Positions 12,701-22,699 of a stretch of 64,000 nucleotides of DNA are shown here, piece by piece (position 1 is the stretch's first letter; the number at the start of each line of letters is the position of its first letter). This DNA is from Ailurus styani (Eukaryota; Chordata; Mammalia; Carnivora; Ailuridae). Location: the NCBI GenBank assembly GCA_002007465.1, contig LNAC01000066.1, forward strand, positions 968,381-1,032,380, in the 5' to 3' direction. The position numbers were made by a program, and so were the translations under genes. The notes beneath the pieces are model-generated. The model ran no database searches. It had not been told where the DNA came from and saw nothing but the letters and a program-made list of their open reading frames with translations.

Positions 12701-15700
12701 GAAAGTTGTGGCCATTTGCACACAGGTGCTATGAGAATTTCTTTGGAGTTCTGTGGGCAGAGGACTTCCAGACCATAGGCCCGATCACAAGTTCTGAAAC
12801 ATGCTGTTTTAAGCTACTTGAAAACAAACACAGAAGATGGCATTGATCAGAATGTGAGAGAATTTGTACCTAAAATGCTTTAGGAACATAGTATTTAATA
12901 CAAGTTGCCTCCTCAGTATCTTTCCTAGAGAAATAGAGCATTTCTTCAAAGGAGTAGCACTCCCCCAAATTACACGCCATTTGATATGTATTAATTTAAA
13001 AGCAAAGAGAAGATTTGGTGGGGTTTGCTTATTTCTCAACTTCTAACACTAGAAAAATATCTGCTGACCTGAAATTAAAAGATATAACAAACTTGTAGAA
13101 AATCTTAGAAGGTTGAAAAGTATTTGGTTCCCTGTCACCAATCATGCTGAGGGCGTACTGTGTCATCCCTCTGCTCACCTTCTCCTTCCCTCCTTGCTCC
13201 CCATCTCACTCAAGGTTAAAGATGAAGTAGAAGATCCTCCCATGCTGGACCTCCCTAACCTCATTCACAGCTCTCCCTCCATGGCATGCGGTCCAGTCCC
13301 ACTAAATCCCTGGCTGCTCCCCACACAGCTGTTCACTTGCTCTTCCCTCTGCCTGAATATCCTCCTTCCACGTCTACCTGGCTCACACATCCATCCCCTC
13401 CTCCAGGTGTCTGCTCAGGTGCTGCCTTGTCAATGCGACCTCCCCTGACCACTTGATTTGAAACCAAACTTGCACATACACACCACTGAAGGCTCTAGCA
13501 CTTCCCAGCTCCCTTTCCTGCTTTATTTTTCTTCACTCAACATGCCTTTTATTTCACTTATTTATTTTTTCTATTGTCTCTCTCTGCCTCCTTCTTTCCC
13601 CTACCAGGGCATTACGGCACGGAGTTGTGCTGAGTTTGTTCACCGCTGTATCCCCCACTAACTAAAACTGGCATGCCTGACAGCTAACAGATACTCAGAG
13701 ACGATTTGCTGAATGAGTGAAGGGCAAACATGGCCACAGGCTCCTCCAAGCCACTAAACACTCTAGTCACCAATTGTTAGGGGTTAACGCTGCTTTACAT
13801 AAAAACAATGATGTCTCAAAACTTGGAGAACTTAGAGTCATATAGGAAGAGAAAGTACAAAGGGGTCATCTGGAAGAGCAGGGACATGACCTTGACTGTG
13901 ATCAAGGCTACACAATAACACAGATCCTAGAGGGAACACACATATTTGAACATACAGATTTCAACCAACTCTTCTAAATGCACACTTCTTACAAAGCACA
14001 ATCCATAATGAATTGACCAAGACAGGACTCAAATTTAGTCCTCAGTCTCTCACCTAGCATCCCTGAGGTAAACTGTAGTAAATTCCACTTGCACCAGAGC
14101 AAGTAGTCATCTTGGATGGTTTGTCCAGCCTTTGAGAAGGAAGCCATGATGAAGAGATGCCTATAGGAAGTCACTGAAGGATCACCTCCCCTGGGTTCCC
14201 GGTAGAGAAGCACTGATTTCCAAGGTTATTTCCAGCCCTCAGGATTCTCTGCTGCTTCCCACGGCTCCCTAATGCCTCCTGGTTGTCTAACCCTCTTGAC
14301 ATATAATTCAAGACTCTCCCCAGTCTGGCCTCAGTTCTCTCTGCCGCTCCTGAGCCCACCTACGATCCTGTGGGCTATTTCCCAGCCCCGAGAACCCACT
14401 CACTTTAATGCCTCCATATCCTTGGCCATGCTGTTCCCTTTGCTCACCCTTTTTTTTTTTTTTTTTTCCTGTTTCTCCTCTGTTACCTCCCTGCTCTTTC
14501 TTTCCTCAAGCCTTGCTTAAATGTTATTCCCTCTGGGAAGTCTTCCTTATTCTCTTCCATTAGACTCAGGTGTGCCAACTCTGCACTTCTTTAGCGCCAC
14601 TATGAGAAAGATCTGTGAGGCATCAGAAGGGTGTACTTAGAGCAAAGCTTGTGTGCCTGGTCCCCCCGTTGCCCGGCATCTCCTGAGGGCGAGGAATATG
14701 GCTCCTTATCATGGCGACTCTGCGCAGCAACTTGAACAGAAGAAGGGTTTAGCAAATCAGTTCAAGTCCGTCGATAAGATGAAATCCTTAGAAGCAAAAT
14801 AAAGCAGCCCACATGGGTTTACAGCTAAGTGGACAAAGGTACCCAGAGATGCCAGGTGGTTGTTAGTGGCTTCCAGCCGGAAGAGCGCATATTCCCAGGA
14901 GCTTGCACTGGAAATGGCGGCAAGCTACTTTCAGTACTTGGAAAGTAATGGGAATCATTCTTTTATTCCTGATAAGAAAGCCGTCTCACAGTAATACCAA
15001 TGTAGCCCAAAGCAAAGAAACATGATCGCAGCCCCGAGCAGAGTGGTTATTTTCCGCTGAACACTAGATTGGAAGTTGTGTCCAGCTGTTCGATTGTGGG
15101 GACTGGGCCATTTAGCCATTGCTATCACTGTGCTTACATAGGGCCTGGCACAGAGTACACACTCTGTCAGCATCTGTTAATTGAATAATGGAATGAATAA
15201 ATGAGTAAACCCATGAATGACTAAGGCATGTCTGTGCTAACTATGTAGGTGTAACACTCCGAGTGGGACCGTGACAGGGCTGGAAACCCACAACTTAGCA
15301 GCCAAAGTGGGAGAACCTAGAGATGTTTCGCCTAAAAAAAGATAAAATCCAAGGGAACTTGATAACTTTTTCTTTCAAATATTTAAAGACATTTCAGGAA
15401 AGGAGGTATGACTTGTGCTGCGAGCTATCAGAGTCAGGACTTTGGAGAAGGGTCTAAACAGCAGACTTCAGGTCAGCCGAAAGAACTTTCTAACAACTGA
15501 ACTAGTTTTGAACCAGAAGTACCCATTGCATGAAGTAGTGAGTTCTCCACCACTAAATATATTTAAGCAATGACTAGATAACCTTTTCACGGGGTTACCA
15601 TGGAAGGGGCTTCCAGCATCTGTTAGGAGGTTAAACTAGATATGCTTTCAAGTCTCCTCACTCCTGAGAGTCCATTAATCTTAAATAGCTTTTTTGTTCT

Positions 15701-18700
15701 CTTATCCCACCTACCCAAATGTATTAACTGGGAATTATTACCTGTTTCCTGGTAAACTTCATTAGCTGTACTCTTGGAAAATTAGAATTTTCAACATAAC
15801 CATGTTTCGGTGGTTTGAGTAGAACAAATTCACAGTCAACCCCCTCAAAATATTTGTTTGGGATTTTGAGATAGTCTTCCAGAAGTGCTTTGGAACCACC
15901 TTCTCGGACTGTGAAATTTTGTACCTCCAGAGGAATCTGCTTAGGGACTATATCCACTAAGATTTCAATTCCATTCACAGCTTCGAAACCATTCACCACA
16001 TTCAGTAAAAAACGGTCACGTTGTTGGTCAGGAGCTGTCTGCACATAAAGAACAGCCCCATCATCAATATCCTGTTGTGTAAAAATCAGAGGGGACTTTG
16101 TATCAGCACTCAAGCTGCCTTCTTCTGGTAAAGACTTTCGGAGGTATCCATGCATTGGCGGAATTCTGACGGTGAACATTGCCTCGGAAGGAATATTATC
16201 TTCGTGGACAGCCTTGAGTTTGTATATACAATACACAGACACAGAATGAAAAAAATGTCAATACTTATAAGAGTCAAGACCCTTGAGGAATCAAATTGTT
16301 CTCTATTAATGTCTACATATGGCTTAAGTTACTATCAGGGTTGATACAGAGTTTAAACCTGAGTCTGTTCTGGTGACCACGTCAATATTTGCATTTAGCC
16401 ATGGTTGCAAAGAAAAGTCATGGTCAACAACACTTGACTAGCTACTAATGCGTTAATAGGCATCATTCACAGCAGCAAGACACCTAGGACTCAGCAAGTT
16501 GGCATGAAAGAAATAAAATGGTATAAGGAGAAGGAATAAAAGATGATTGAAGAAGCAGAAGTTGAATCACTTAAATTGCAAGACTTTAGAGGAAAGTTTT
16601 TCTCTCCCCTTCTAACTAGCTCAGCATTTTCAATATATATTTAATTTATTGATTCAGCAAAACCCGTGTCAAAACTGTCATTGTAACTGATTTAGAGTCA
16701 CTGAACTACACACGCCCCCTTGTGGTGAAACATAAACTCTTCAAGATCCTAAAAAAACTGAGATAATGCTGGTGAGCCCCGTATTTCCTAAGTAAACTCA
16801 TTTAGTAAACTGCTTCTGATTTGGGGTCATTTCCTCTTGATGTTATGGTTGCATTTAGCAAACAAGTAAACTTTGCTGTCCTGAGGGTAGATTCAGAATA
16901 GCAGTGTATTTGTGGCCAGCTGTCATAAATCAGTTTACAAACCCTGTACAGGAGTACCCCAAAACGAACATTCTCTCCTAACTCCGATCAGCAGGGCTTT
17001 GCCTGCTGGAAGTTTCTAAGTAGGAGCCTCAGGAAACCAGGTAGTTTCTGGTGTGAGGTCTCACCCCGGCATTCCTGTAATCTGCACCAATTTTACCCAT
17101 CCATTTTAGGAAAGGAAATGAGGTTACCTTCAGAGCTAAGGGAATTAACAGTGTAAGAGCATCCTCTGCTGTTTTAGGAATCCTTTTTATGTTTAAGTTG
17201 CTCTAAATTTTTATACCCTGCTTCATCACATCACAAATGTAACCCAGATCAAATGAAATATTGGCAGTGTTTCTATAAAAAATGAAAAAAGTAAAGACCT
17301 CTTAATCTATAATATGCACATCATCTCCTCATTTGCAGTTCATACTTGTGTGCTGGTGTGCACTTGGCTTTAACATAAGGCTTAGTATCACTTATATTCC
17401 ATTTCCAACTACAGCACAATCAGTAGTGTCAGAATCATGAAACCTTCCAGCTTTTCCTTTCAATGGAATTTACATTTGGAAAAAAAGTCATTCTGAATAC
17501 CAGGGAGAAATCCACACAAAAATAGCTCTTAGAAGCAGATTACTCTGGGAGAGAGAGAATGCTCAGCAGTAGAACAGCTACCTACCTGGAGTCTTCCTCT
17601 ATTCAGTTTTACTGGTTTTCCTTCTTCAACTACAAGGGTCTTGATGAGCAAAATTTGGGCACGATGTTGGTGGCTTTCTGAGTACACTCGTACATAGACG
17701 CTCACATCTACACATATCTGTTTAACTTTCACTGTCAGGTTGAACACATCAGAGTTGCCACTGCCATCATGCCTGTAAATCACGTGTCCCCGCTTCAAGT
17801 CGTGCTGGGAAAATGAGTGGGGCACTGAGTCGTTGACCAGCACTCTGCCATGCTTTGGGGGGTGCAGCAGGTGGAATTTGATCTCGTGGTCTGTTCTAAT
17901 ATCCTGGTTTGTGGTGACACTGAGGTTAGATGCTGTGAGGCTGCTGTCCTCTCCTCTTTGTACAACCAGCCCCGTGTTATTGGCTATCTGGACATAGGGG
18001 TCTGACACACTGACCTCAAGCAGGGATGATGTGTAATGGACACCATCTGTCACGAACAGCACAAAGCGAGCGGAGTCTGCACCCCGATGTCTGAAAAGCA
18101 CTCGCCCTTCCCGCAGGTCGTCTTGCCGGAACTGGTAGAGTTTCTGAGTGAGATCATTGGCTCTCACCAGGTCCCCGTTTGGGATGCCCCGCCGGGTGTA
18201 GAGCAACTGCCCGTCATCAAAATCAGAGTCGGGGTCATGGTAACAGAGATCCGCCAGGGTCAGTAGGCGCTGGCCATTCCTCACGACATGAAAGACCTTA
18301 TCTACCACACGCACTGGTTTCTCATCGTTCTTTAACTCTACAGAAATGGCGACTTTGATTTCTGTAGATAAATGCTCTGTGTCAAGATGCCTGACCACTC
18401 CCTCTTGGCCAGGTCTGATGACAGAGGTCACAAGGTGGAATTCATCATGCTGGGTCTCAGAGTCATCGTGGACATATATCAGCCGCTCGCCCACAATGTC
18501 TTGATCAGTGAATGTGCTGATGTTGTCATGACTTCCCAGAGGGTCTGAAAAGTTAACCAGTTTCAGCTTCCCGTGTTGAGGACTTTTGGTGATTTTATAT
18601 TGGAAGGTCTGACTGTCCAGTGTCTGAGCAAATAATTCCGATTTTGTAATTAATTTCCCTTCTCCTTCTTTTACAGATAATCCTCTGTTAGTTACAATAA

Positions 18701-21656
18701 TGCGTGTCTCGTCTGCTTCAAAGTTTATTCTGAAAGTATAATCTTTTGATTCTATGTGCTTTGCAACAACCAAGAATGTAAAGCTGTCTTCTGTGTCTTC
18801 CTTGGGCTTCTCCCATGGCTCATAACTTATCTTAGAGTCTACAACGTTTTGTTGGCTGAAGATGGAGTTTGTTTTTAGAACTTTATTGCCAACTAGCAAT
18901 TTTCCTTTCTTAGGTGGGGTCAGTAACTTAAAACGCAGTTCTTTCTGAGTTACATTCATACCCTCTGTCACAGCCTGCAAGTGATCAGAGTTCAATACTT
19001 GTCTGCTTCGTTTACTGACCTTGAGAGGAACATTTTTCAGAAGAATAAACTTTAGCCAGTGGACAGTAATGGGAAATACCAGCTCTTCACTGACTTTCCC
19101 CTCTATGTTAACTTTAAATTTAAAGTGATCTGTAACATTTTCTAGCTGTAGTTCTTGAAATGTACTATGGTACCGGACCCGACCCCGATCAATGGAACGC
19201 TGAGAAAAGATACTAACTTGTTTCCATTCACCCCTTGACCCCAGCCGCTGAATCTGACCAAATTGGGGTGGGTGAGTGATAGCATAGTGAGTCTCCATCT
19301 CGTGGGGTTCACCGTTAACCTCCACCGACAAGTTACTCCGTGTAATCAGAACCGCGCCCCCCTGCTGGACAACCACTCCGGTTCTAACAGCCACTTCAAA
19401 GTCCCAAGGAACAGCCATGACCCGTAACACTACCGTATTGCTAACCAGCTCTCCATCGCTTGCTCTCAGAAGGATCCGGGCGTTCTGATGACCTCTGTGC
19501 ACATAGAAAATGTTGCCATCTTTTAAATCCCCATGAGTAAAACCATTAATGGCTTTCCCAGGACCGTTGGTGTTTTCTAAAAACCCAGCGTCTGAATTGA
19601 AGTTGCCAAGAACTGAGAAACTAAGACTCAAGGAATCTGTGTCAGGGTCTGACACGTGTATTATATTCGGAGTCAGTCGTTTCTTAGAATTCTCAAACAG
19701 GAGAAGCAAGTTTCCTTCAGGGAGCTTAAGGACTGGGGGATCATTTACTGGAAGGACAGTAATGTTAAAGACATACGGAACATGTCCTTGCAGATAGAAT
19801 GGCATTGCCTTCTTGCTCTTGGATGAGACTGAAAATGTGAAAAAATCTCTAGGTTCTTCTGAACCATCATGGACATACCAAACTTTCCCTTGCCCCAAAT
19901 CTAACATAGTGAAAGCCTCCACAATTCCCTGTGCAGGGGAAAGATCAATTTGAAGGAACCCATGGAGGGGCATTTCCTCTATTTTAAATAGTATTTGAGA
20001 AGGATGGATGCCCAAATCTTCAGATGCCACATCCATGTTCATGTGCCTTTGTTCCAGTAAGGCTCGTCCACCTTCTTGGACCTGAAGGTTATTCAGACTC
20101 AAGAAATAGCTACTTGCATGGTGAAGAAAAGGCTTGCCTGTCTCAGGGACAGTAGTGGAAAGGGGCACTTCTACCCGAAGTAGGTTTTCTGTTGTCATTA
20201 TGAAAGGGTTTTCATTATCACTACTCTGCCATTTACACCCAGCAGCTACATCTTTGGACACAAGGGCATACTTTAATGCTCTCTTTTCTGAGTTGGCTTC
20301 CAAGCCTCTTAAGCACCCTTTGAAAGAGGTTCCTCCAGCAGATTTCCTGGGCACAGAGGCAAGTTCTAACTTCTTAACTTCTTCTCCCTTATGGTTATTA
20401 AGACCACCCACAAAAAGAGGACCTTCTGATACAAATGGTTTGCTTTGCAAAGGCAGCAATGCCCTCCCCCCTTGCTCATCCACCATCAGGTCCAGATACC
20501 TTCCAGTGAATTTGAGTTGAATAACGTGCCACTTGTTGTCACTAACTAAGCTAAAAGAAGAGAGCTGGGTGTTACTTTTGCTCCTTCCTACATGAGCCTT
20601 CAACAGACCATTAACTATTTCCAAAGCAACAAAATTTCCTTCTCTACCTGACTGAAACAAAAGCAAAGCTTGTTGAGTTCCAGTTTGCAAAGCAAATTCC
20701 AACAGCCCTTCCCCTCGCACCCTCCATTCTGGGAAGGTGACGTAGGATCTGGAGCTAAAGAAATTGATGGCTTCATCCTCTCCTGCAAAAAATTCATCAC
20801 TGCATCCTAGTGACACCTCATAAACCTTCTTAAAACCAGGGTAAGACCTGAGGGATGTGAGGATCTCTCTCTGGTTAAATACCACATCCTCCATACATCC
20901 ACGGAAATTGGGGAGCTCTCCATCCAGGTAAGGGACGTCAAGTCCACCATGGCCTGCGATGTAGAGTCCATGTTGAAAGTGCAAACTGTGCATCCCACCA
21001 GTGACTTGGCCGGTTGTCTCATAGTGTTTATCGATAATCAGAGAGATAGTGTTTTTAACATAGTACAGTTCCACTGAATGCCAATGCAGGTCATCCACAC
21101 GAAGTCTTTGCTCAGAAAGGAGCACTTGTTCACCTGCACCCAAATTCACCCTCACCTGAAAGAGAAAGAATCATAACTAATCAACCTCATCTCATAGTAT
21201 CTTTTTGAGAAAACAGGGCCATCCACAGAGAGAGAGAGAGAGGGAAACTTGGACTTGAAACCATTTTCTGCATGTATGGACTACACAATGAGGTTTAAAA
21301 ATTTCAGAGTCAGAATATTTCAGGCATGCTGGTAAAATCAGAGGATATTCCAACTTTTCAAATGGTACATGTTTTTATTCTAGTAAAATAACAGGAATCA
21401 AATGGATAGCTATTTTGTTCTCTTTCTCTCTCGTGATTTTTCCTCCAGTAATTGAAAACCTACACATTTTTAAAGGTTTAAGAAAATCTTACCCGTAAGT
21501 TTCCTGATAGAAGTTCTATTATACAGTAGTCATTCTTCCCAGCTGCAAGGAAAAGTAATCCCTGTGGCTTGCTGGTTTGAAATTTTAATTGAAGAGATAA
21601 CTCAGACGAAACTTCTATGATGTTGAGCTCCACATAGCTTTCACCATAAAAAGATG
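3366..21656 (-). CDS. CSPG4/NG2-family proteoglycan paralogue, partial gene (5 exons seen)
   Basis: Five minus-strand exons join in frame: 21656-21493, 21155-17586, 16212-15742, 11493-11317 and 3564-3366, 4,581 coding bases in total. The family is single-pass cell-surface proteoglycans; CSPG4/NG2 binds collagen VI, growth factors and integrins on pericytes and glial progenitors. The visible part starts just after the expected signal peptide and holds two laminin-G domains and about ten CSPG repeats. The remaining repeats, membrane helix and PDZ-binding tail should lie beyond position 1. The giant exon 3 preceded by a short exon 2 is the layout I recall for CSPG4. Against remembered human CSPG4 the alignment is nearly ungapped at every junction, but identity looks only about a third to two fifths. 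A carnivore CSPG4 orthologue should be much closer, so I call a paralogue (CSPG4-like or CSPG4B type). No stops or frameshifts are present. The FRAS1/FREM family shares CSPG repeats but lacks two N-terminal laminin-G domains. Confidence 0.9.
3694..3925 (-). mobile_element. Carnivore tRNA-derived SINE with target-site duplication
   Basis: A SINE in minus orientation occupies about 3711-3908: T-run and AAAGATTTTATTTATTTGAG at its left (3' end), then (GA)n at about 3738-3780, and the head's complement GAGCCACCCAGG at the right. It is flanked by direct repeats: catgaagattct at 3699-3710 and 3914-3925 is perfect, and extends to 17 bases with one mismatch. The clean duplication means recent L1-driven insertion. 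It lies in intron 5 of the CSPG4-like gene, in sense relative to the gene. Confidence 0.95.
4017..4285. repeat. 133-base exact tandem duplication around a single N (probable assembly scar)
   Basis: Bases 4017-4149 recur at 4153-4285 with no difference that I can find (offset 136). The only N outside the large gap sits at 4150, between the copies. An exact duplication abutting a lone N is the signature of two contig ends that overlap but were not merged. Confidence 0.9.
4505..5130 (+). repeat. L2/CR1-class LINE relic
   Basis: Starts TCATTTATTGAGCATCTATTATG, followed by a GTGAACAAAACAGGGTCC-type tract and by GAGCAACTTGG-type text, characteristic of old L2-like sequence in placental genomes. 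The extent is judged by eye and may be two pieces. Confidence 0.45.
5840..6025 (+). repeat. MIR SINE relic
   Basis: Contains the MIR core pattern TATGTAACCTTGGGCACATTTCTTAA, followed by a diverged cctgggcctTAATGTCTTCAT and the TTAGAACAAG…CCTGGCATATAATAAG tail. Diverged, without clear target duplication. Confidence 0.6.
7805..8230 (+). repeat. Old interspersed repeat with poly(A) signal, family unassigned
   Basis: Typical widespread repeat text: TGTGTCAAATTGACTAGGCCACAGGGTGCCCAGATATTTG near the left, CAATCAGTTAAAGGCCTAAGTAG in the middle, and CACATAAGCCAATTCCTCATAATAAATCC at the right. I recognise it as a common mammalian repeat but will not assign a subfamily from memory. Confidence 0.6.
10855..11040 (-). 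repeat. MIR SINE relic
   Basis: Contains ACTAAATAACTTGCCCAAGGTCACGTATTCAAT, the reverse-oriented MIR core, preceded by ACCATTTATTGAGTTCC. Diverged. Confidence 0.6.
11317..11493 (-). CDS. CSPG4-like exon 5: end of CSPG repeat 9
   Basis: A 177-base, 59-codon exon. Acceptor ggttatag|GTG; the donor CAG|gtaagt matches the consensus. Both ends are phase 0. The translation begins VENELIYYMHDDSEELLDNF and ends VITANKILQ. It contains the MHDDSEE repeat turn, the sequon NSS and the SVNDEAPVI inter-repeat linker. It aligns without gaps to the equivalent CSPG4 segment. The first codon is GTG (Val) inside the protein, not a start. Confidence 0.92.
13130..13720 (+). repeat. L2 LINE 3' region
   Basis: A C/T-rich tract with the usual L2 progression: GTGTCTGCTCAGGTGCTGCCTTGTCA, then CCTCCCCTGACCACTT, TTTATTTTTCTTCACT, and GTTTGTTCACCGCTGTATCCC before GCTGAATGAGTGA. 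The order matches L2 in sense orientation. Confidence 0.75.
14230..14720 (+). repeat. L2 LINE fragment
   Basis: CAGTCTGGCCTCAGTTCTCTCTGCC, GCTGTTCCCTTTGCTCACCC, AAATGTTATTCCCTCTGGGAAGTC and CTCCTGAGGGCGAGGAATATGGC follow the L2 order. A long T-run at about 14451-14467 interrupts it. Confidence 0.65.
15742..16212 (-). CDS. CSPG4-like exon 4: CSPG repeats 8 (end) and 9 (start)
   Basis: A 471-base, 157-codon exon with both ends in phase 0. The acceptor is actcaag|GCT, with a rather weak pyrimidine tract; the donor is CAG|gtaata. The translation starts AVHEDNIPSEAMF and ends LMKFTRKQ. Joined to exon 3 (…RGRLQ) the sequence aligns without a gap to CSPG4 repeat 8, which supports the weak acceptor. 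It contains IPLEVQNFTVREGGS, close to the CSPG4 linker before the next repeat, and the PPKHGY repeat motif. One N-glycosylation sequon (NFT) is seen. Confidence 0.9.
16213..17585. other. Intron 3, nothing else seen
   Basis: AT-rich intronic sequence between exons 4 and 3. I see no repeat that I can name and no exon. Confidence 0.7.
17586..21155 (-). CDS. CSPG4-like exon 3: laminin-G 1-2 and CSPG repeats 1-8 (start)
   Basis: A single open exon of 3,570 bases (1,190 residues). Acceptor ttctctttcag|GTG, donor CAG|gtaggt, both phase 0. The first GTG is an internal Val codon, not a start. Laminin-G 1 finishes at about residue 118 (Cys87 and Cys118 fit its disulfide). Laminin-G 2 spans about 130-307 (Cys281, Cys307). 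CSPG repeats follow at roughly 348-470, 475-580, 588-700, 712-810, 820-940, 950-1050 and 1056-1155, and an eighth begins near 1168. Recurring marks are the turns YVHDGSEE, YVHRG, YVHDDSE, FRHRG and YRHDGSG, and the NDPP/NDEKP linkers. N-glycosylation sequons include NLS at 608 and NVT at 673 and 734. In repeat 5, where CSPG4 carries its chondroitin sulfate Ser-Gly, the segment VTSVIRPGQEGVVRHLD has no Ser-Gly. Shadow frames inside this exon are ignored. Confidence 0.95.
21493..21656 (-). CDS. CSPG4-like exon 2: start of laminin-G domain 1
   Basis: This 164-base exon is too short to stand out as an open frame and was found by homology to the CSPG4 N-terminus. The acceptor is tttttccctag before CA; the donor is CGG|gtaaga. 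It enters in phase 1 (two leading bases complete a codon; a preceding G would give Ala) and leaves in phase 0. The translation begins (A)SFYGESYVELN and ends LLSGNLR, and runs on into VRVNLG in the next exon. CSPG4 has the equivalent segment directly after its signal peptide. The exon therefore encodes the first strands of laminin-G domain 1, and the upstream exon should supply the signal peptide. Confidence 0.9.
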
Positions 21657-22680
21657 CTAGGGAAAAATTTTAAAAAGGAGTATAAATGAGTAAATTTATT
21701 ACACAATAACAATTTCACTTTAGAGTGTCATCTCCCTTCAGGAACTGACCCTGCTGAAGAAAGCTGCCTTGCCCAAGGCCATAGCTGGTTCCTGGGGTCA
21801 CCCACAGTTCCCATGTGGGGGTACAAAGGCTCAGTGTTCTCTTGCCCCAACTCAAAACAGCTCTGATGGGTCAGTATCTCTTCAGAACTCTCAAGAAGGG
21901 TGGGTGGTCAAGGCTTCTGTTGAAGCTGAATTGCAAGTCTACTTCTCCACGTACCCAATCCCACTTCCTTCCCGTCACAGGGATAATCCCAAGCCACTGG
22001 TGGTGAACTGGTGTAAGAGCAGAAGGGAACACACTAGCCAGCTATGAAAGATCAAGCCATGAAAGATATAAGGCAAATAGTAGCTATGAGCATTATGGAA
22101 TTGGATGTCTATTGCTAAATTTGAATGAAGTTTTGGAAAAAGAGAAGGAAAAGCTAGGAGAGACCAGCTGACAATTACAAGCTAAGTGTGAAAGCAAGAT
22201 GGCTTCCATGGTAGCATATAGAGTCCTCCTTTCCTACAGCAGGAGACCAGTGGAAGGTAAATCGCCCACCCAGGAATTAATCATCAGACTAGTCAACTGC
22301 AAATAGAGTTGAAGTCCCACTTATGACAGGCTTGCTCTGACTAGAGCTAAGACCAGAGTTGGGAAAGAACAGAACCTTGACATAAGGAACTGGAGAATCT
22401 GGCTTGATGTATTGAAATACCTTGGATCCCTAGTTCTCTCTGAACTCTCTTATCCTCCAGAAGTGGACTATTTCCCTATTATAATTGGCATGCCCCTCAT
22501 TGAAAGAGGAGGCAGAGGCTTCTCCCCACAAGCAGCATTTGACCTCTAAAGACACACCCCACCTTTCTCCTCTTGGCCACTCCACCAAAAACAAAGGTTA
22601 AGTCACAACATAACCTGTGTGGGGACATGTTGGGCTTGATAGGAGTGGAAAAGGACTAGACTTTAATGTAGCTGTAGGAC
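21657..22680. other. Intron 1 (part), no supported feature
   Basis: Immediately upstream of exon 2. Its right part may already belong to the retroviral relic that starts near 22.7 kb. No splice-phased signal-peptide exon was found here. Confidence 0.5.
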
Positions 22681-22699
22681 CTCTTCACGTGTCTTCTAT

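Larger units (their letters stand above)
11494..15741. other. Intron 4, repeat-bearing, no coding signal
   Basis: Contains two sizeable L2-like tracts (about 13130-13720 and 14230-14720). The longest open frame (minus, 12285-12698, 137 codons) has no domain, homology or splice context that I can see, and I treat it as chance. Confidence 0.65.

Noticed and set aside
17529..17585. Extension of exon 3 past 17586
   Set aside because: The 18 extra codons are read-through past a consensus donor (CAG|gtaggt). Exon 4 continues the CSPG repeat in phase exactly from that donor.
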